NCBI GenBank assembly: GCA_002633005.1
Contig: NMRA01000479.1
Span: 156,730-190,316 of the forward strand
Source: Phoronis australis
Lineage: Eukaryota > Phoronida > Phoronidae
Length of the DNA stretch: 33,587 nt
Direction of reading: 5' to 3'
The position numbers were made by a program, and so were the translations under genes. Below are positions 29,101 through 31,918 of the stretch, in pieces. Each line of letters opens with the position of its first letter. The stretch's first letter is position 1. Under the pieces are notes generated by a model. It saw only the letters and a program-made list of their open reading frames with translations, did no database searches and was not told the origin of the DNA.

Positions 29101-31460
29101 TCAACTAATGAATTTGTACAATAAAATTATTCGGATGTTTCTTTGTCAGGCCAAAAGTACAATAAAATAAAAATGAAGTGGCTAATTGAACCAAAATAAA
29201 ACCATAGAAAACAAGAAGTGTTAACTTGCCTTGTATCCCGACTTGACTTTCATAAATCAATGCAAAATCACATCAATAAAAATAAGCACTCAGCACTGTG
29301 CGCTCAATATAGCTTAAAACAAGTAAACAAGTAACAGGTACATGTATTTTGTGATAGTGTACACTCATGGCAGTACCTACCCTGCCATCATCTGAACAAC
29401 TGGCCATGTGGTCACCATTATCATCAATACTGATCTGATTCACAGTGGTGGTGTGCTGAAGGAAAAACAGGTGTCAAGGATAAGATAACGCTACAATATC
29501 TGAACAGGAGGAAACAATATAATATTTATGGTAAAGTAAGGCTAATGTATCTGAGCTGGAGAGAACATTATAGTATTAATGGTAACCGTGGACTACTGTA
29601 TCTGAGCTGAAGGGAATAACATAATATTTATGGTAACGCCAGGCTGTTCTGCCATGGAGAAAGTCTTCCATTGATTGATAACTGTTCGTGTTGAAACACT
29701 TATATTTTCATGTGTTACTGAGAATAGAATGTATTTCAACTTTACTGCGCCTGACAAAATTTTAAAAAAAATTGAGGGCTCCACAAAGCCATTCTGTTTG
29801 CAGAACCGTTCCGCAACTGTCAAATTGATCAATTAATTATCGTTAGGATTGTCACATTAATACTTTCAATTGGTATTGAGAATGGAATGTATTTTAACTT
29901 TATAACACACGATGAAAATTAAAAAATTTGGGTGTTCCACAAAACTATTCTGTTTGCAGAACCGTTCCGCATGCAACTGTCACATTGATTAATCAATTTT
30001 TGTTAGAGTGGAAACATTAATTCTTTCAAGTATTAATGAGAATGGAATGTATTTCATGTTTATTGCACTAGAAGAAAAATTTTAAAAATTGAGGGCTCCA
30101 CAAAACTATTCTGTTTGTGGAATCGTTCCGCATGCAGAACCCTTCTACAACTGCCATTGATTTTTACTAATTAATTAGTGTTCAATTTTAATTTTTAGAG
30201 CAGCAAAGAAGTACTTTAGTGTAACAAGTCTTTAGCCTGTTTGCAATAAATATAAATTAGGCAAAACTTGCTTTTGTCAATCATAAACCTTATACTGGTC
30301 CAATTTACTCAGACGTTCCATAAAAAAGGCACAATATTCTGAACAGTATTCCACAAAACTTGCGCAGTATTCTGCAGGTGCGTAATATTCCACAAAATCT
30401 GCGTAATATTCCGCAAAATCTGTGGAATATTTTGCATGGCAAAAACTGATTCAGAACTGCTAATTAAGAAAATGCTAACTGAGGAAATAAAAAAGTAACA
30501 TTGTAAACATGTTTAGGGTAAAGTATAGATTTGTTTCATACCATTTTTTATGACCTAAAGTGGATATAAGAAAGTGTGCAACTGTTCCGTCCACTTAGAG
30601 ACTAAATAAGAAAGTCTCTCTGAAAAAAAAATCGCAATAGTTATGTACTTCTCCAAGTGAGCACAAAGATTAACATAGAATATTCTCATAACAAAACATG
30701 ACTTACTGCTTCAATTTCCTTGGAACGCACATTGTTGCCCTGGTGATCCAGTATGTGAAGTGTACCCCAATGCGTTCCTAAGGCAACAAACTACAAAACA
30801 GAAATGGACAATATTGAACCCAACATATTTGGGGAAAAAGGAAAGGTGCATTATTACTACCGCTGAAATACAGCTTATCACAGTGCACTAATGGCAATCA
30901 TAGTCTGTACAACATATGCCAATAAAGAACAGCAGCTTAAGCTATTGGAAACTATGACATATGTTGAAATGAAGGTGAAATCACACATATTCCTGATATT
31001 AAAAAAGTGTTTACTGAACATCAAAGGAAATAGCACTTTTGGCAGCGAATCTAAGCTATCACAGTTTTTGTAAAAATGAAACCATGCAAAACACGAAGAC
31101 AGTTCAAGTTATAACCAGAGATGAACAGGAATACCATGATCTTGAATAATAAGCAAAACTATATTTGGGTTTGGCCCAAACCTCATTGCCGCAAAACTCC
31201 AGGGATGTTCCTGGACTATGACTGTGGCATTAGTGTGTAAAGAATACTACGCTGCAAGTAAATTGCAACTGTGTGCCCATGGGGTGCATCTTTTCAAATA
31301 TGCAGCATTGTAGTCAATTTACCTTAGTGTGCACAGCGATACAACTGGCCACCATCTTTTCAAGGATTGTGGTAAGGTCATTCCCAATCCGTTCATACTT
31401 GACCTTTGGTTCAACCAATTCCTCTTCCTCAGAGCTTGTTTCATCAGATTCCTCCTCAAC
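1946..31460 (-). CDS. VPS41: VPS41 (HOPS complex subunit), 17 exons, partial at both ends
   Basis: VPS41 is a core subunit of HOPS, which tethers late endosomes, lysosomes and autophagosomes before SNARE-driven fusion, and it also acts in regulated secretion. Seventeen minus-strand exons (1960 nt) with GT/AG borders and matching phases give 653 codons. They follow animal VPS41 in order: acidic stretch (residues 1-20), beta-propeller (about 25-345, with STVLHEGEG, FIAWAND and LIGWGDTVK), the linker VVSPKDVVVAK and DDHIKWLLE, then alpha-solenoid (about 355-653, with APYLPQGEP, ELYTYEK, LLLDNTDKIA and RLYAEYN). Human VPS41 is 854 residues; about 11-15 N-terminal and 190-200 C-terminal residues, including the RING-H2, are missing here. 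No frameshift or internal stop was found in the exons, so the gene looks intact. Gene identity is certain in my view; exon borders come from splice consensus and homology, not from transcripts. Confidence 0.97.
2345..2550. repeat. 27-bp minisatellite with donor-like GTGGTAAGAC in each unit
   Basis: About eight units of CAGTCTTACCACATATACAA plus a short variable tail. On the gene strand each unit reads TATGTGGTAAGACTG, a donor-like site closer to the U1 consensus than the true exon 17 donor 40-240 nt upstream. It lies in the 450-bp intron between exons 17 and 18. Confidence 0.85.
2589..2639 (-). CDS. VPS41: VPS41 exon 17: short clathrin-repeat exon
   Basis: Seventeen codons, phase 0/0; acceptor TATAG|ATTCAG, donor GTG|GTAATT. 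IQEVVRQLEKTPELLHV matches vertebrate IKKVVEELEDRPELQHV. The donor is a poorer U1 match than the GTG|GTAAGA sites repeated just downstream. Read-through meets TGA after four codons. Confidence 0.93.
2653..3030. other. Intronic sequence, nothing recognised
   Basis: Part of the exon 16-17 intron. An open frame of 80 codons on the plus strand has no recognisable domain and I treat it as chance. Confidence 0.4.
3031..3136. repeat. Three-copy repeat with T-tract, CAG and AATAAA
   Basis: Three copies of CAGCTCTAATGAATAAAGTT, each preceded by a run of T. On the plus strand each unit resembles a 3' splice site followed by a polyadenylation hexamer. This is the antisense strand relative to VPS41, so function is doubtful. 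Confidence 0.75.
3387..3696. repeat. 73-bp minisatellite duplicating the exon 16 end and its 5' splice site
   Basis: Donor-bearing units (ACTCAC on the plus strand) fall at 3387, 3440, 3513, 3586 and 3659; the last is the true exon 16 donor, and the 3387 unit is internally deleted. Each full unit carries about 31 nt of exon (coding LLLDNTDKIA, with GCA for GCG) plus about 42 nt of intron. The three full intronic copies recreate an exon/intron border. Confidence 0.95.
3665..3803 (-). CDS. VPS41: VPS41 exon 16: clathrin-repeat region (LLLDNTDKIA)
   Basis: One hundred thirty-nine nt, phase 2 in and 0 out; acceptor TTGCAG|GCTTAA, donor GCG|GTGAGT. LKHKDAFELIDRHNLFNTIT and LLLDNTDKIA match vertebrate LRHKDVFQLIHKHNLFSSIK and LLLDNEDKIS. 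The last ~31 nt plus donor are repeated downstream in a 73-bp array. Confidence 0.96.
3908..3921 (+). promoter_or_regulatory. Possible YY1-like site (AAGATGGCGGC)
   Basis: AAAAGATGGCGGCC in the exon 15-16 intron is an exact match to the usual YY1 core. A single intronic site is weak evidence for function. Confidence 0.2.
4028..4232. repeat. 35-bp minisatellite, six units (CTAACTGCAGGGTGGCTTAC)
   Basis: Five near-perfect units and one diverged unit start every 35 bp from 4028. On the gene strand each contains GCCACCCTGCAG|TTAG, an acceptor-like pyrimidine-rich AG, 230-400 nt upstream of the true exon 16 acceptor. Unlike the exon 7, 8 and 16 arrays, it does not contain exon sequence. Confidence 0.9.
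4565..4740 (-). CDS. VPS41: VPS41 exon 15: solenoid (EWPSELYN, GELYTYEKRY)
   Basis: One hundred seventy-six nt, phase 0 in and 2 out; acceptor TTTCAG|GGCTTT, donor CTACA|GTAAGT. MVKEWPSELYNIPTIINAV and CLGELYTYEKRYDKALTIYL match vertebrate IREWPGDLYNNSVIVQAV and LAELYTYDKNYGNALEIYL. Confidence 0.97.
4785..4935 (-). pseudogene. Penelope-like element tail fragment (TPEDG motif)
   Basis: On the minus strand one frame reads PYTCARSEDIVTPEDGRRID, then RLKHRADVNRS. A related segment occurs on the plus strand at 31590-31725. I associate this tail (CCTGAAGATGGCC and later GAAAC) with elements that carry a GIY-YIG endonuclease, as at 22386-22737. No RT or endonuclease is attached here. The nucleotide pattern CTGAAGA..GAAAC with an ACATC/GATGT stem also looks like part of a hammerhead ribozyme core. 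Confidence 0.5.
5000..5460. other. Intronic sequence, nothing recognised
   Basis: No conserved ORF, exon or repeat recognised in this part of the exon 14-15 intron. Confidence 0.4.
5466..5530. repeat. GCA/GGAGCA microsatellite
   Basis: CAG and AGGAGCAGG triplets for about 65 bp. The plus-strand frame reads as poly-Ala/Gly, but nothing around it supports translation. On the minus strand it lies next to a retroelement-like 3' end (GTGAATAAAGCG). Confidence 0.9.
5531..5645 (-). mobile_element. Possible retroelement 3' end
   Basis: Reading the minus strand, GACCCCTTGGGTCC is followed by AT-rich sequence, TTAATGTGAATAAAGCG and a simple repeat. That is how a LINE/SINE 3' end often looks. No family assigned; weak call. 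Confidence 0.3.
5650..6555. other. Intronic sequence, nothing recognised
   Basis: No exon, domain or tandem repeat recognised on either strand. Confidence 0.4.
6564..6659. repeat. 16-bp tandem repeat x6 (ATAACCACTGGACATC)
   Basis: Six perfect or near-perfect head-to-tail copies of ATAACCACTGGACATC. High copy identity implies recent expansion and probable length polymorphism. Confidence 0.97.
6726..6738. other. Poly-G run ending in an ambiguous base
   Basis: Twelve G followed by N at 6738, the only ambiguous base noticed. The homopolymer length is likely uncertain in the assembly. Further G-rich runs occur at 7372-7386 and 17976-17984. Confidence 0.95.
6840..7160. other. Intronic sequence, nothing recognised
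   Basis: Low-complexity-poor intronic sequence without supported features, leading into the next composite repeat. Confidence 0.35.
7165..8120. repeat. Composite repeat with CTCF-like motifs, copy 2
   Basis: Head CAAGAGCAACACAGAGCGTT near 7165, then after a G-run motif copies at about 7465, 7605 (CCACTAGGGGGCAC), 7745, 7907 (CCACTAGGTGGCAT) and 8045 (CCACTAGGGGGCGC), spaced about 140-160 bp. Spacers match copy 1 and later copies. Confidence 0.85.
8372..8464 (-). CDS. VPS41: VPS41 exon 14: solenoid (APYLPQGEP, IYEMVLNEFL)
   Basis: Thirty-one codons, phase 0/0; acceptor TTGCAG|GTTCTT, donor CCG|GTAAGC. APYLPQGEPKLSPAIYEMVL aligns with vertebrate SPYLPRGDPVLKPLIYEMIL. The 268-bp intron before it is the shortest of the gene. 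Confidence 0.96.
8687..8756. repeat. 35-bp duplication of the exon 13 end and its 5' splice site
   Basis: CTGACCGTTACCTTCAACTG starts at 8687 and again at 8722. On the gene strand each copy ends the exon with CAGTTGAAG|GTAACG. The 8722 copy is the real donor and the 8687 copy lies in the intron, behind an in-frame stop. Confidence 0.93.
8733..8933 (-). CDS. VPS41: VPS41 exon 13: first solenoid helices
   Basis: Sixty-seven codons, phase 0/0; acceptor AACAG|GCTGCT, donor AAG|GTAACG. It encodes AAMAAATVNQKKLRQHTCKD, DYESAARLC and KFAAIQQLK, alpha-helical repeat sequence matching vertebrate MAAEISQKNIKRHK and KFKEIGQLK. The donor and exon end are duplicated once 35 bp downstream. Using the second site would run into VTVSLP-stop, so the exon-proximal donor is the productive one. 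Confidence 0.96.
9300..9625. repeat. Composite repeat with CTCF-like motifs, copy 3
   Basis: Tandem 42-bp duplication containing TCACTAGGTGGTGTGGGA (about 9318 and 9360), then CCAATAGGAGGCACAG near 9496 and CCACTAGGTGGTGCCACAG near 9595, with the usual spacers. Confidence 0.8.
9640..10050. other. Intronic sequence, possible old ORF remnant
   Basis: The minus strand at about 9845-9985 has a 46-codon frame beginning MMNDMWNSMCGHQCAYIGRK, rich in Cys and His. I do not recognise it and see no splice context. Nothing else noted. Confidence 0.2.
10060..10180. repeat. Composite repeat fragment
   Basis: Diverged spacer (GCAGATCCTTTGACCAGTTT) and one motif-like GCGACCAGGTGGCC near 10155. Confidence 0.5.
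10283..10398 (-). CDS. VPS41: VPS41 exon 12: propeller-solenoid junction (VVSPKDVVVAK)
   Basis: One hundred sixteen nt, phase 1 in and 0 out; acceptor TTCTAG|AATGTA, donor GAG|GTGGGT. FFVVSPKDVVVAKPCDDDD, then HIKWLLEQEQFE, matches the most conserved stretch of VPS41 (IVSPRDVVVAKERDQDDHIDWLLE). Confidence 0.97.
10500..11640. other. Intronic sequence, nothing recognised
   Basis: AT-rich intron between exons 11 and 12. No repeats, exons or domains recognised on either strand. Confidence 0.4.
11754..11886 (-). CDS. VPS41: VPS41 exon 11: end of propeller (SNDALSIRGF)
   Basis: One hundred thirty-three nt, phase 0 in and 1 out; acceptor TTTCAG|ACTGGT, donor CTGG|GTACGT. RPNLRVVEPALEGYEEL, then SNDALSIRGF, matches vertebrate RPRLDIIQPLSETCEEISSDALTVRGF. 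A LINE reverse-transcriptase fragment begins about 55 nt upstream of the acceptor on the opposite strand. Confidence 0.96.
11941..12215 (+). pseudogene. LINE reverse-transcriptase fragment, active site altered
   Basis: One plus-strand frame reads YLPMVYINDLP, then TYLYAGDTALF, then WGMNFKPEKT. This is the order of RT motifs in non-LTR retrotransposons (INDLP, YADD box, NP.KT). The catalytic YADD box is YAGD here, with GGC in place of an Asp codon. The frame stops at 12178-12180 and seems to continue after a shift as FVDPSYDLKLN. It is truncated upstream, sits antisense to VPS41 and starts about 55 nt from the exon 11 acceptor. Clade not determined; not functional. Confidence 0.8.
12230..13135. 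repeat. Probable transposon-derived block with hairpins
   Basis: GC-richer sequence than its surroundings, with GCGCATGCGCC, CCGCCATCTTG and several inverted repeats. ATCGGATACAAAATGGC is repeated inverted at 12931-12974 (17-bp arms), and ACTTGGCGGAA/TTCCGCCAAGT lies at 13103-13127 (11-bp arms, 3-nt loop). No domain recognised in its short ORFs. Family unknown. Confidence 0.4.
13140..13225. repeat. Composite repeat fragment
   Basis: CTGAAGATACTAAAGACAAA followed by TCACTAGAAGGCACAGTGG is a short piece of the CTCF-like composite family. Confidence 0.6.
13376..13407. repeat. Perfect 14-bp-arm hairpin
   Basis: TATACCCCCCACAC and its exact reverse complement are separated by a 4-nt loop. The right arm runs into TATAAAA. 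The G6/C6 arms could extrude as a cruciform. The loop is too short for a typical miRNA precursor. Confidence 0.9.
13801..15109. mobile_element. Foldback/MITE-like element with ~300-bp inverted arms
   Basis: Left arm (about 13801-14118) and right arm (about 14795-15109) are inverted copies beginning AAGGCGA/AGGCGA and flanked by TA on both sides. The arms share TGTGCGGAACGGTTCCGCAC, GTTTAGGGTAAGGTATAG and clusters of TGCGGAATATTCCGCA-type palindromes. The interior has further ~180-bp repeats, also inverted, containing TTGCGGAACCGTTCCGCA. No transposase ORF is seen; its ORFs are frames through repeats. The TA flank would fit a Tc1/mariner-type target, but this is an inference. A decayed relative is at about 29640-30635. 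Confidence 0.85.
15285..15385. repeat. 27-bp minisatellite, ~3.5 units
   Basis: Units of CTTCAAACTGTGCAGCACTA plus CTATATA. Located 40-140 nt into the intron after exon 10. On the gene strand each unit has GAAGTATATAG, weakly donor-like. Confidence 0.9.
15423..15514 (-). CDS. VPS41: VPS41 exon 10: propeller (FNTEFCICGVAPW)
   Basis: Ninety-two nt, phase 1 in and 0 out; acceptor TTCCCAG|CCGCCA, donor GAG|GTGAGA. A split threonine and AMFNTEFCICGVAPWEENLV, then LLTYQEMKDE, match the vertebrate FETEFYISGLAPL and LVVLSYVKE region. Confidence 0.95.
15550..15810. other. Intronic sequence, nothing recognised
   Basis: AT-rich sequence upstream of the exon 10 acceptor; no feature supported. Confidence 0.35.
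15882..17296. mobile_element. hAT-like nonautonomous DNA transposon
   Basis: Ends are CAGGGCTCGAC and its reverse complement GTCGAGCCCTG. Both ends carry sub-terminal TCGCATTTTGCGAC and CAGCTCGCAT repeats (15915-15990 and 17170-17280). CAGGGCTCGA-type termini are common in hAT elements. I cannot define a clean 8-bp target duplication because the insertion lies within a locally repeated host sequence. Internal ORFs (for example 93 codons on minus, 16547-16828) show no domain I recognise, so it is probably nonautonomous or dead. Confidence 0.65.
17297..18262. repeat. Composite repeat with CTCF-like motifs, copy 4, split by the hAT-like insertion
   Basis: The host sequence TTTATTAGTATCATAAAAAT occurs on both sides of the hAT-like element (15846-15865 and 17304-17323), showing that the element inserted into this repeat. 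Diverged motifs follow near 17640, 17750, 17830 and 18244 (CCACTAGATGGCAA). Confidence 0.75.
18294..18600. repeat. 44-bp minisatellite, ~7 units
   Basis: AGATAAAACAGCAGACACCA plus GACACTGTGACTGTCACAG repeats every 44 bp from 18294. Each unit contains an imperfect dyad (GTGACTGTCAC). It lies about 130 nt into the intron after exon 9. ORFs across it on the minus strand are repeat-derived. Confidence 0.95.
18731..18797 (-). CDS. VPS41: VPS41 exon 9: propeller (RDLPSKYVEI)
   Basis: Sixty-seven nt, phase 0 in and 1 out; acceptor TTTAG|GTGTGC, donor ATAA|GTATGT. VCVVKTRIARDARDLPSKY aligns with vertebrate VCSVKERHASEMRDLPSRY. Confidence 0.94.
18800..19180. other. Intronic sequence, nothing recognised
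   Basis: Upstream of the exon 9 acceptor; no recognised feature. Confidence 0.35.
19187..20700. repeat. Composite repeat with CTCF-like motifs, copy 5 (most regular)
   Basis: Starts with CAAGAGCAACGTGGAGCGTT. Nine motif copies follow at about 19325, 19484, 19624, 19762, 19921 (CCACTAGGTGGCGC), 20073, 20213, 20359 and 20504, at 140-160 bp spacing. They cycle through three context types: GGAGGCGCCACAG, GGTGGCGCAAAAT and GGGGGCACACCAG. It ends near a GCGGACGGCAAACACCGGA stretch and a CCACATACAAATATGTGG hairpin. Confidence 0.9.
20787..21215. repeat. 32-bp minisatellite duplicating the exon 8 end and its 5' splice site
   Basis: About thirteen units of CTTGACAGTGTCACCCCAGC plus CAATCAATATAC. The unit nearest the gene is the real exon 8 border. 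On the gene strand each unit reads GGCTGGGGTGACACTGTCAAG and then GTATAT, i.e. the codons for IGWGDTVK followed by a donor. Some units have AAG|CTATAT, destroying the donor. Divergence increases away from the exon. Confidence 0.95.
21183..21264 (-). CDS. VPS41: VPS41 exon 8: propeller (LFWKDNTTLLIGWGDTVK)
   Basis: Eighty-two nt, phase 2 in and 0 out; acceptor GTTGCAG|TTTGCG, donor AAG|GTATAT. The split serine and LRPELFRCNLFWKDNTTL, then LIGWGDTVK, match vertebrate SLRPDMYPCSLCWKDNVTLIIGWG. The last 27 coding nt and the donor form the unit of the 32-bp array that fills the next ~400 bp of intron. Confidence 0.95.
21265..21540. other. Intron between exons 7 and 8, nothing further recognised
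   Basis: 300-bp intron with ordinary acceptor GTTGCAG and no repeats. Confidence 0.5.
21565..21632 (-). CDS. VPS41: VPS41 exon 7: propeller (GVKVYDMASRQRIT)
   Basis: Sixty-eight nt, phase 0 in and 2 out; acceptor TTGTAG|GGTGTC, donor CCCAG|GTGAGG. GVKVYDMASRQRITFIAKD matches vertebrate GVKIFDIISKQRITNV. The acceptor lies in the exon-proximal unit of a 48-bp minisatellite that repeats the same acceptor four more times upstream. Its pyrimidine tract is weak. Confidence 0.94.
21627..21866. repeat. 48-bp minisatellite duplicating the exon 7 3' splice site
   Basis: Five units of GACACCCTACAATATATCC plus ATATGATTTGGC and a TGTGCCAT-type end start at 21627, 21675, 21723, 21771 and 21819. The first includes the true exon 7 acceptor. 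On the gene strand every unit shows ATATTGTAG|GGTGTC. The 48-bp length is a multiple of three, so long frames are open on both strands. In the exon 7 frame each upstream acceptor would read into the TAG of the next unit. Confidence 0.95.
22070..22268. repeat. 25-bp minisatellite, ~8 units (GTCATAGTAGCTGTACGTCA)
   Basis: Repeats of CCGTCATAGTAGCTGTACGT with TGACGT-like cores every 25 bp. It is in the exon 6-7 intron and has no exon similarity. Confidence 0.93.
22386..22737 (-). pseudogene. Penelope-like GIY-YIG endonuclease remnant
   Basis: One minus-strand frame runs from GVIYRIDYPECSASYVE through ARNLDTWIKDQ, then RKTAEAVEIR, then LNRDSGYDLPAI, with one internal TAG. This resembles the C-terminal region of Penelope-like retroelements: G-V-x-Y-K/R-I..C..YVGET, then RK..EA..I, then LNRD.GY.LP. 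The second G of the YVGET box is lost and the middle is shortened. No upstream RT was found. Non-functional. Confidence 0.7.
22840..23280. repeat. Composite repeat with CTCF-like motifs, copy 6
   Basis: Motifs CAGTAGGTGGCATAGAA near 22974 and CAATAGGGGGCACAACAG near 23096, family spacers (CCAAATTTCATGAAAAATCC), and a tail GGAGATACAGCAGTGGACG. Confidence 0.8.
23455..23504. repeat. Three tandem copies of the exon 6 5' splice-site core
   Basis: TTTACATACC occurs at 23455, 23478 and 23495. On the gene strand these are GGTATGTAAA three times. The 23495 copy is the real donor and the others sit 17 and 40 nt further into the intron. Confidence 0.85.
23505..23621 (-). CDS. VPS41: VPS41 exon 6: propeller (STVLHEGEG, FIAWAND)
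   Basis: Thirty-nine codons, phase 0/0; acceptor CCGTAG|CTGGTG, donor TTG|GTATGT. It carries the two most family-diagnostic propeller strings, STVLHEGEGTIR and FIAWAND. Two further copies of the donor context GGTATGTAAA follow at short spacing in the intron. Confidence 0.97.
23640..24240. other. Intronic sequence, nothing recognised
   Basis: AT-rich part of the exon 5-6 intron; neither strand gives a recognisable exon. Confidence 0.35.
24481..24691 (+). CDS. Possible terminal exon encoding YxxL/V tail repeats
   Basis: A plus-strand frame open from about 24467 ends at TAG 24689-24691; an acceptor-like TATTTTGCAG precedes 24481. It encodes a Ser-rich stretch and then three 12-residue repeats (DSGPSNEIYASV, DTGPSNKNYALL, DSGPSAETYALL) and YSTLRVF. 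Four tyrosines are each followed by x-x-L/V at near-regular spacing, like phosphotyrosine docking motifs in receptor tails. I found no companion exons (membrane or ectodomain), no polyadenylation signal and no synonymous bias between repeats. It may be a chance frame through a 36-bp minisatellite (24545-24652). It lies antisense inside a VPS41 intron. Confidence 0.25.
24839..24973 (-). CDS. VPS41: VPS41 exon 5: propeller (GLYSSG..RQFVTGDTK)
   Basis: Forty-five codons, phase 0/0; acceptor ATCAG|GTTGTC, donor AAG|GTAATT. GLYSSGNNQSIHFDRPVKAI and RQFVTGDTK align to the vertebrate GLYSGEEFHETFDCPIKII and KQFVTGGKK segments. A transposon-like end (AGGAGAATGCC after TTAA) lies only about 38 nt upstream of the acceptor, inside the 3' part of the intron. 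Confidence 0.96.
25012..25278. mobile_element. Truncated Kolobok-like end with nested palindrome
   Basis: TTAA (25008-25011) is followed by AGGAGAATGCCACTC and sequence resembling the left end at 25283. Inside lies a near-perfect palindrome, 25055-25193, with ~46-bp arms beginning TAAAATAGT and ending ACTATTTTA: a small MITE. No matching right end was found. Confidence 0.6.
25283..26513 (-). mobile_element. Kolobok-like DNA transposon, TTAA target duplication
   Basis: Perfect 15-bp inverted termini AGGAGAATGCTACCC are flanked on both sides by TTAA (25279-25282 and 26514-26517). The 1231-bp body encodes a THAP-type zinc finger on the minus strand. TTAA targets plus a THAP domain are the Kolobok hallmark; piggyBac also uses TTAA but its ends start CCC. 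No DDE catalytic region is visible, so it is nonautonomous or decayed. Confidence 0.8.
26002..26383 (-). pseudogene. THAP zinc-finger ORF, probably frameshifted transposase N-terminus
   Basis: The 105-codon frame 26383-26066 shows a C2CH THAP module: C18-x4-C23, then GISFFRLPRE with the conserved Pro40, then C69-x2-H72 in CVCGRHF, followed by NSDFSDE. The usual mid-domain Trp is replaced by Val. After DFSDE a frame offset by one nucleotide (26184-26002) continues as LPNKYPSVALPVHVHG, which suits the segment after a THAP domain better, so a frameshift is likely. It lies wholly inside the TTAA-flanked element. THAP domains bind specific DNA; here it would be the transposase's DNA-binding part. 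Confidence 0.7.
26520..26765. other. Intronic sequence, nothing recognised
   Basis: AT-rich spacer between the TTAA element and the next composite repeat. Confidence 0.4.
26770..28990. repeat. Composite repeat with CTCF-like motifs, copies 7-8 (longest block)
   Basis: A degenerate copy (26770-27340) is followed by a fresh head CAAGAGCAACGCGGAGCGTT near 27553. Motifs lie at about 27642, 27753, 27892, 28030, 28175, 28327, 28488 and 28633, mostly 140-160 bp apart, again cycling through the three context types. The tail near 28750-28830 has CGGACGGACGGAGATGACGG. This block and 19187-20700 best define the family's structure. Confidence 0.9.
28995..29370. other. Intronic sequence, nothing recognised
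   Basis: AT-rich intron portion downstream of exon 4 on the gene strand. Confidence 0.35.
29381..29455 (-). CDS. VPS41: VPS41 exon 4: propeller blade (NQISIDDNGDH)
   Basis: Twenty-five codons, phase 0/0; acceptor CTTCAG|CACACC with a pyrimidine tract, donor AGG|GTAGGT. VNQISIDDNGDHMASCSDDG is a typical WD-repeat strand and matches the vertebrate NQISLDESGEHM region. Confidence 0.95.
29640..30635. mobile_element. Decayed second copy of the foldback element
   Basis: Shares with the 13801-15109 element the arm sequence GTTTAGGGTAAAGTATAG, CTAATTAAGAAAATGCTAAC, ACTAAATAAG and the AATATTCCGCA-type palindromes. Three ~180-bp interior repeats (AGAACCGTTCCGCA, AATGGAATGTATTT) are all in one orientation, and the opposite arm is missing. 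It fills most of the exon 3-4 intron. Confidence 0.8.
30707..30790 (-). CDS. VPS41: VPS41 exon 3: propeller blade (ALGTHWG)
   Basis: Twenty-eight codons, phase 0/0, with acceptor TTGTAG|TTTGTT and donor GCA|GTAAGT. FVALGTHWG then LHILDHQGN corresponds to the WD40-like blade with LALGTHYG in vertebrate VPS41. Confidence 0.95.
30795..31310. other. Intron between exons 2 and 3, nothing recognised
   Basis: 532-bp intron without recognisable repeats or ORFs of note. Confidence 0.4.
31323..31460 (-). CDS. VPS41: VPS41 exon 2: acidic N-terminus and start of propeller
   Basis: Forty-six codons, phase 0 at both ends; acceptor ..GATTAG|GTTGAG, donor AAG|GTAAAT. It encodes a glutamate-rich stretch (VEEESDETSSEEEE), then PKVKYERIGNDL and ASCIAVHTK. 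This matches the acidic head and first propeller strand of animal VPS41. The acidic tract is typical of the family and probably unstructured. Confidence 0.93.
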
Positions 31461-31589
31461 CTAATCGGGACAGAAGAAAAACAAAAAACCAGCATATAAC
31501 CAGTGCTGTGGTGGGTAAATTACTGCGCTGACAATCTCAAAGGTACAAGGGTCAGCCCCAGCTTGCTAGACAAAATAAAAAAGTGCTCC

Positions 31590-31725
31590 TCATTGACCAG
31601 CATGAGTGTACAATATACTTGTGCTTCTTCTCCTGAGGACGCTGTAACACCTGAAGATGGCCAGAGCAACGACCAAACGAAACATTGCGCTAATGAGATT
31701 GGTGTAAATAGGTTTTAGAAACTAG
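31590..31725 (+). pseudogene. Penelope-like element tail fragment (TPEDG motif), second copy
   Basis: The plus-strand frame SVQYTCASSPEDAVTPEDGQ, then SNDQTKHCAN and VNRF-stop, corresponds residue by residue to the minus-strand copy at 4785-4935. It has a three-codon insertion before VNR. At the DNA level CTGAAGATGGCC and GAAACATT are shared. Confidence 0.5.
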
Positions 31726-31918
31726 AAAAAATGTCAGAGGTAAGAGACAATAATGACAAGTTTACAACTAGAAAGATTATTGTCATGGCGTGACAATAAT
31801 GGACTCTGCGCGTGTGTATTACTGGTATTGTTATGGGAAGTTATTGACAGTAACCCATTTACAAATAGGAGAAGGAATTCTTTAAAATTGTAGGAGAAAA
31901 TATATGTTAATAATTTAA

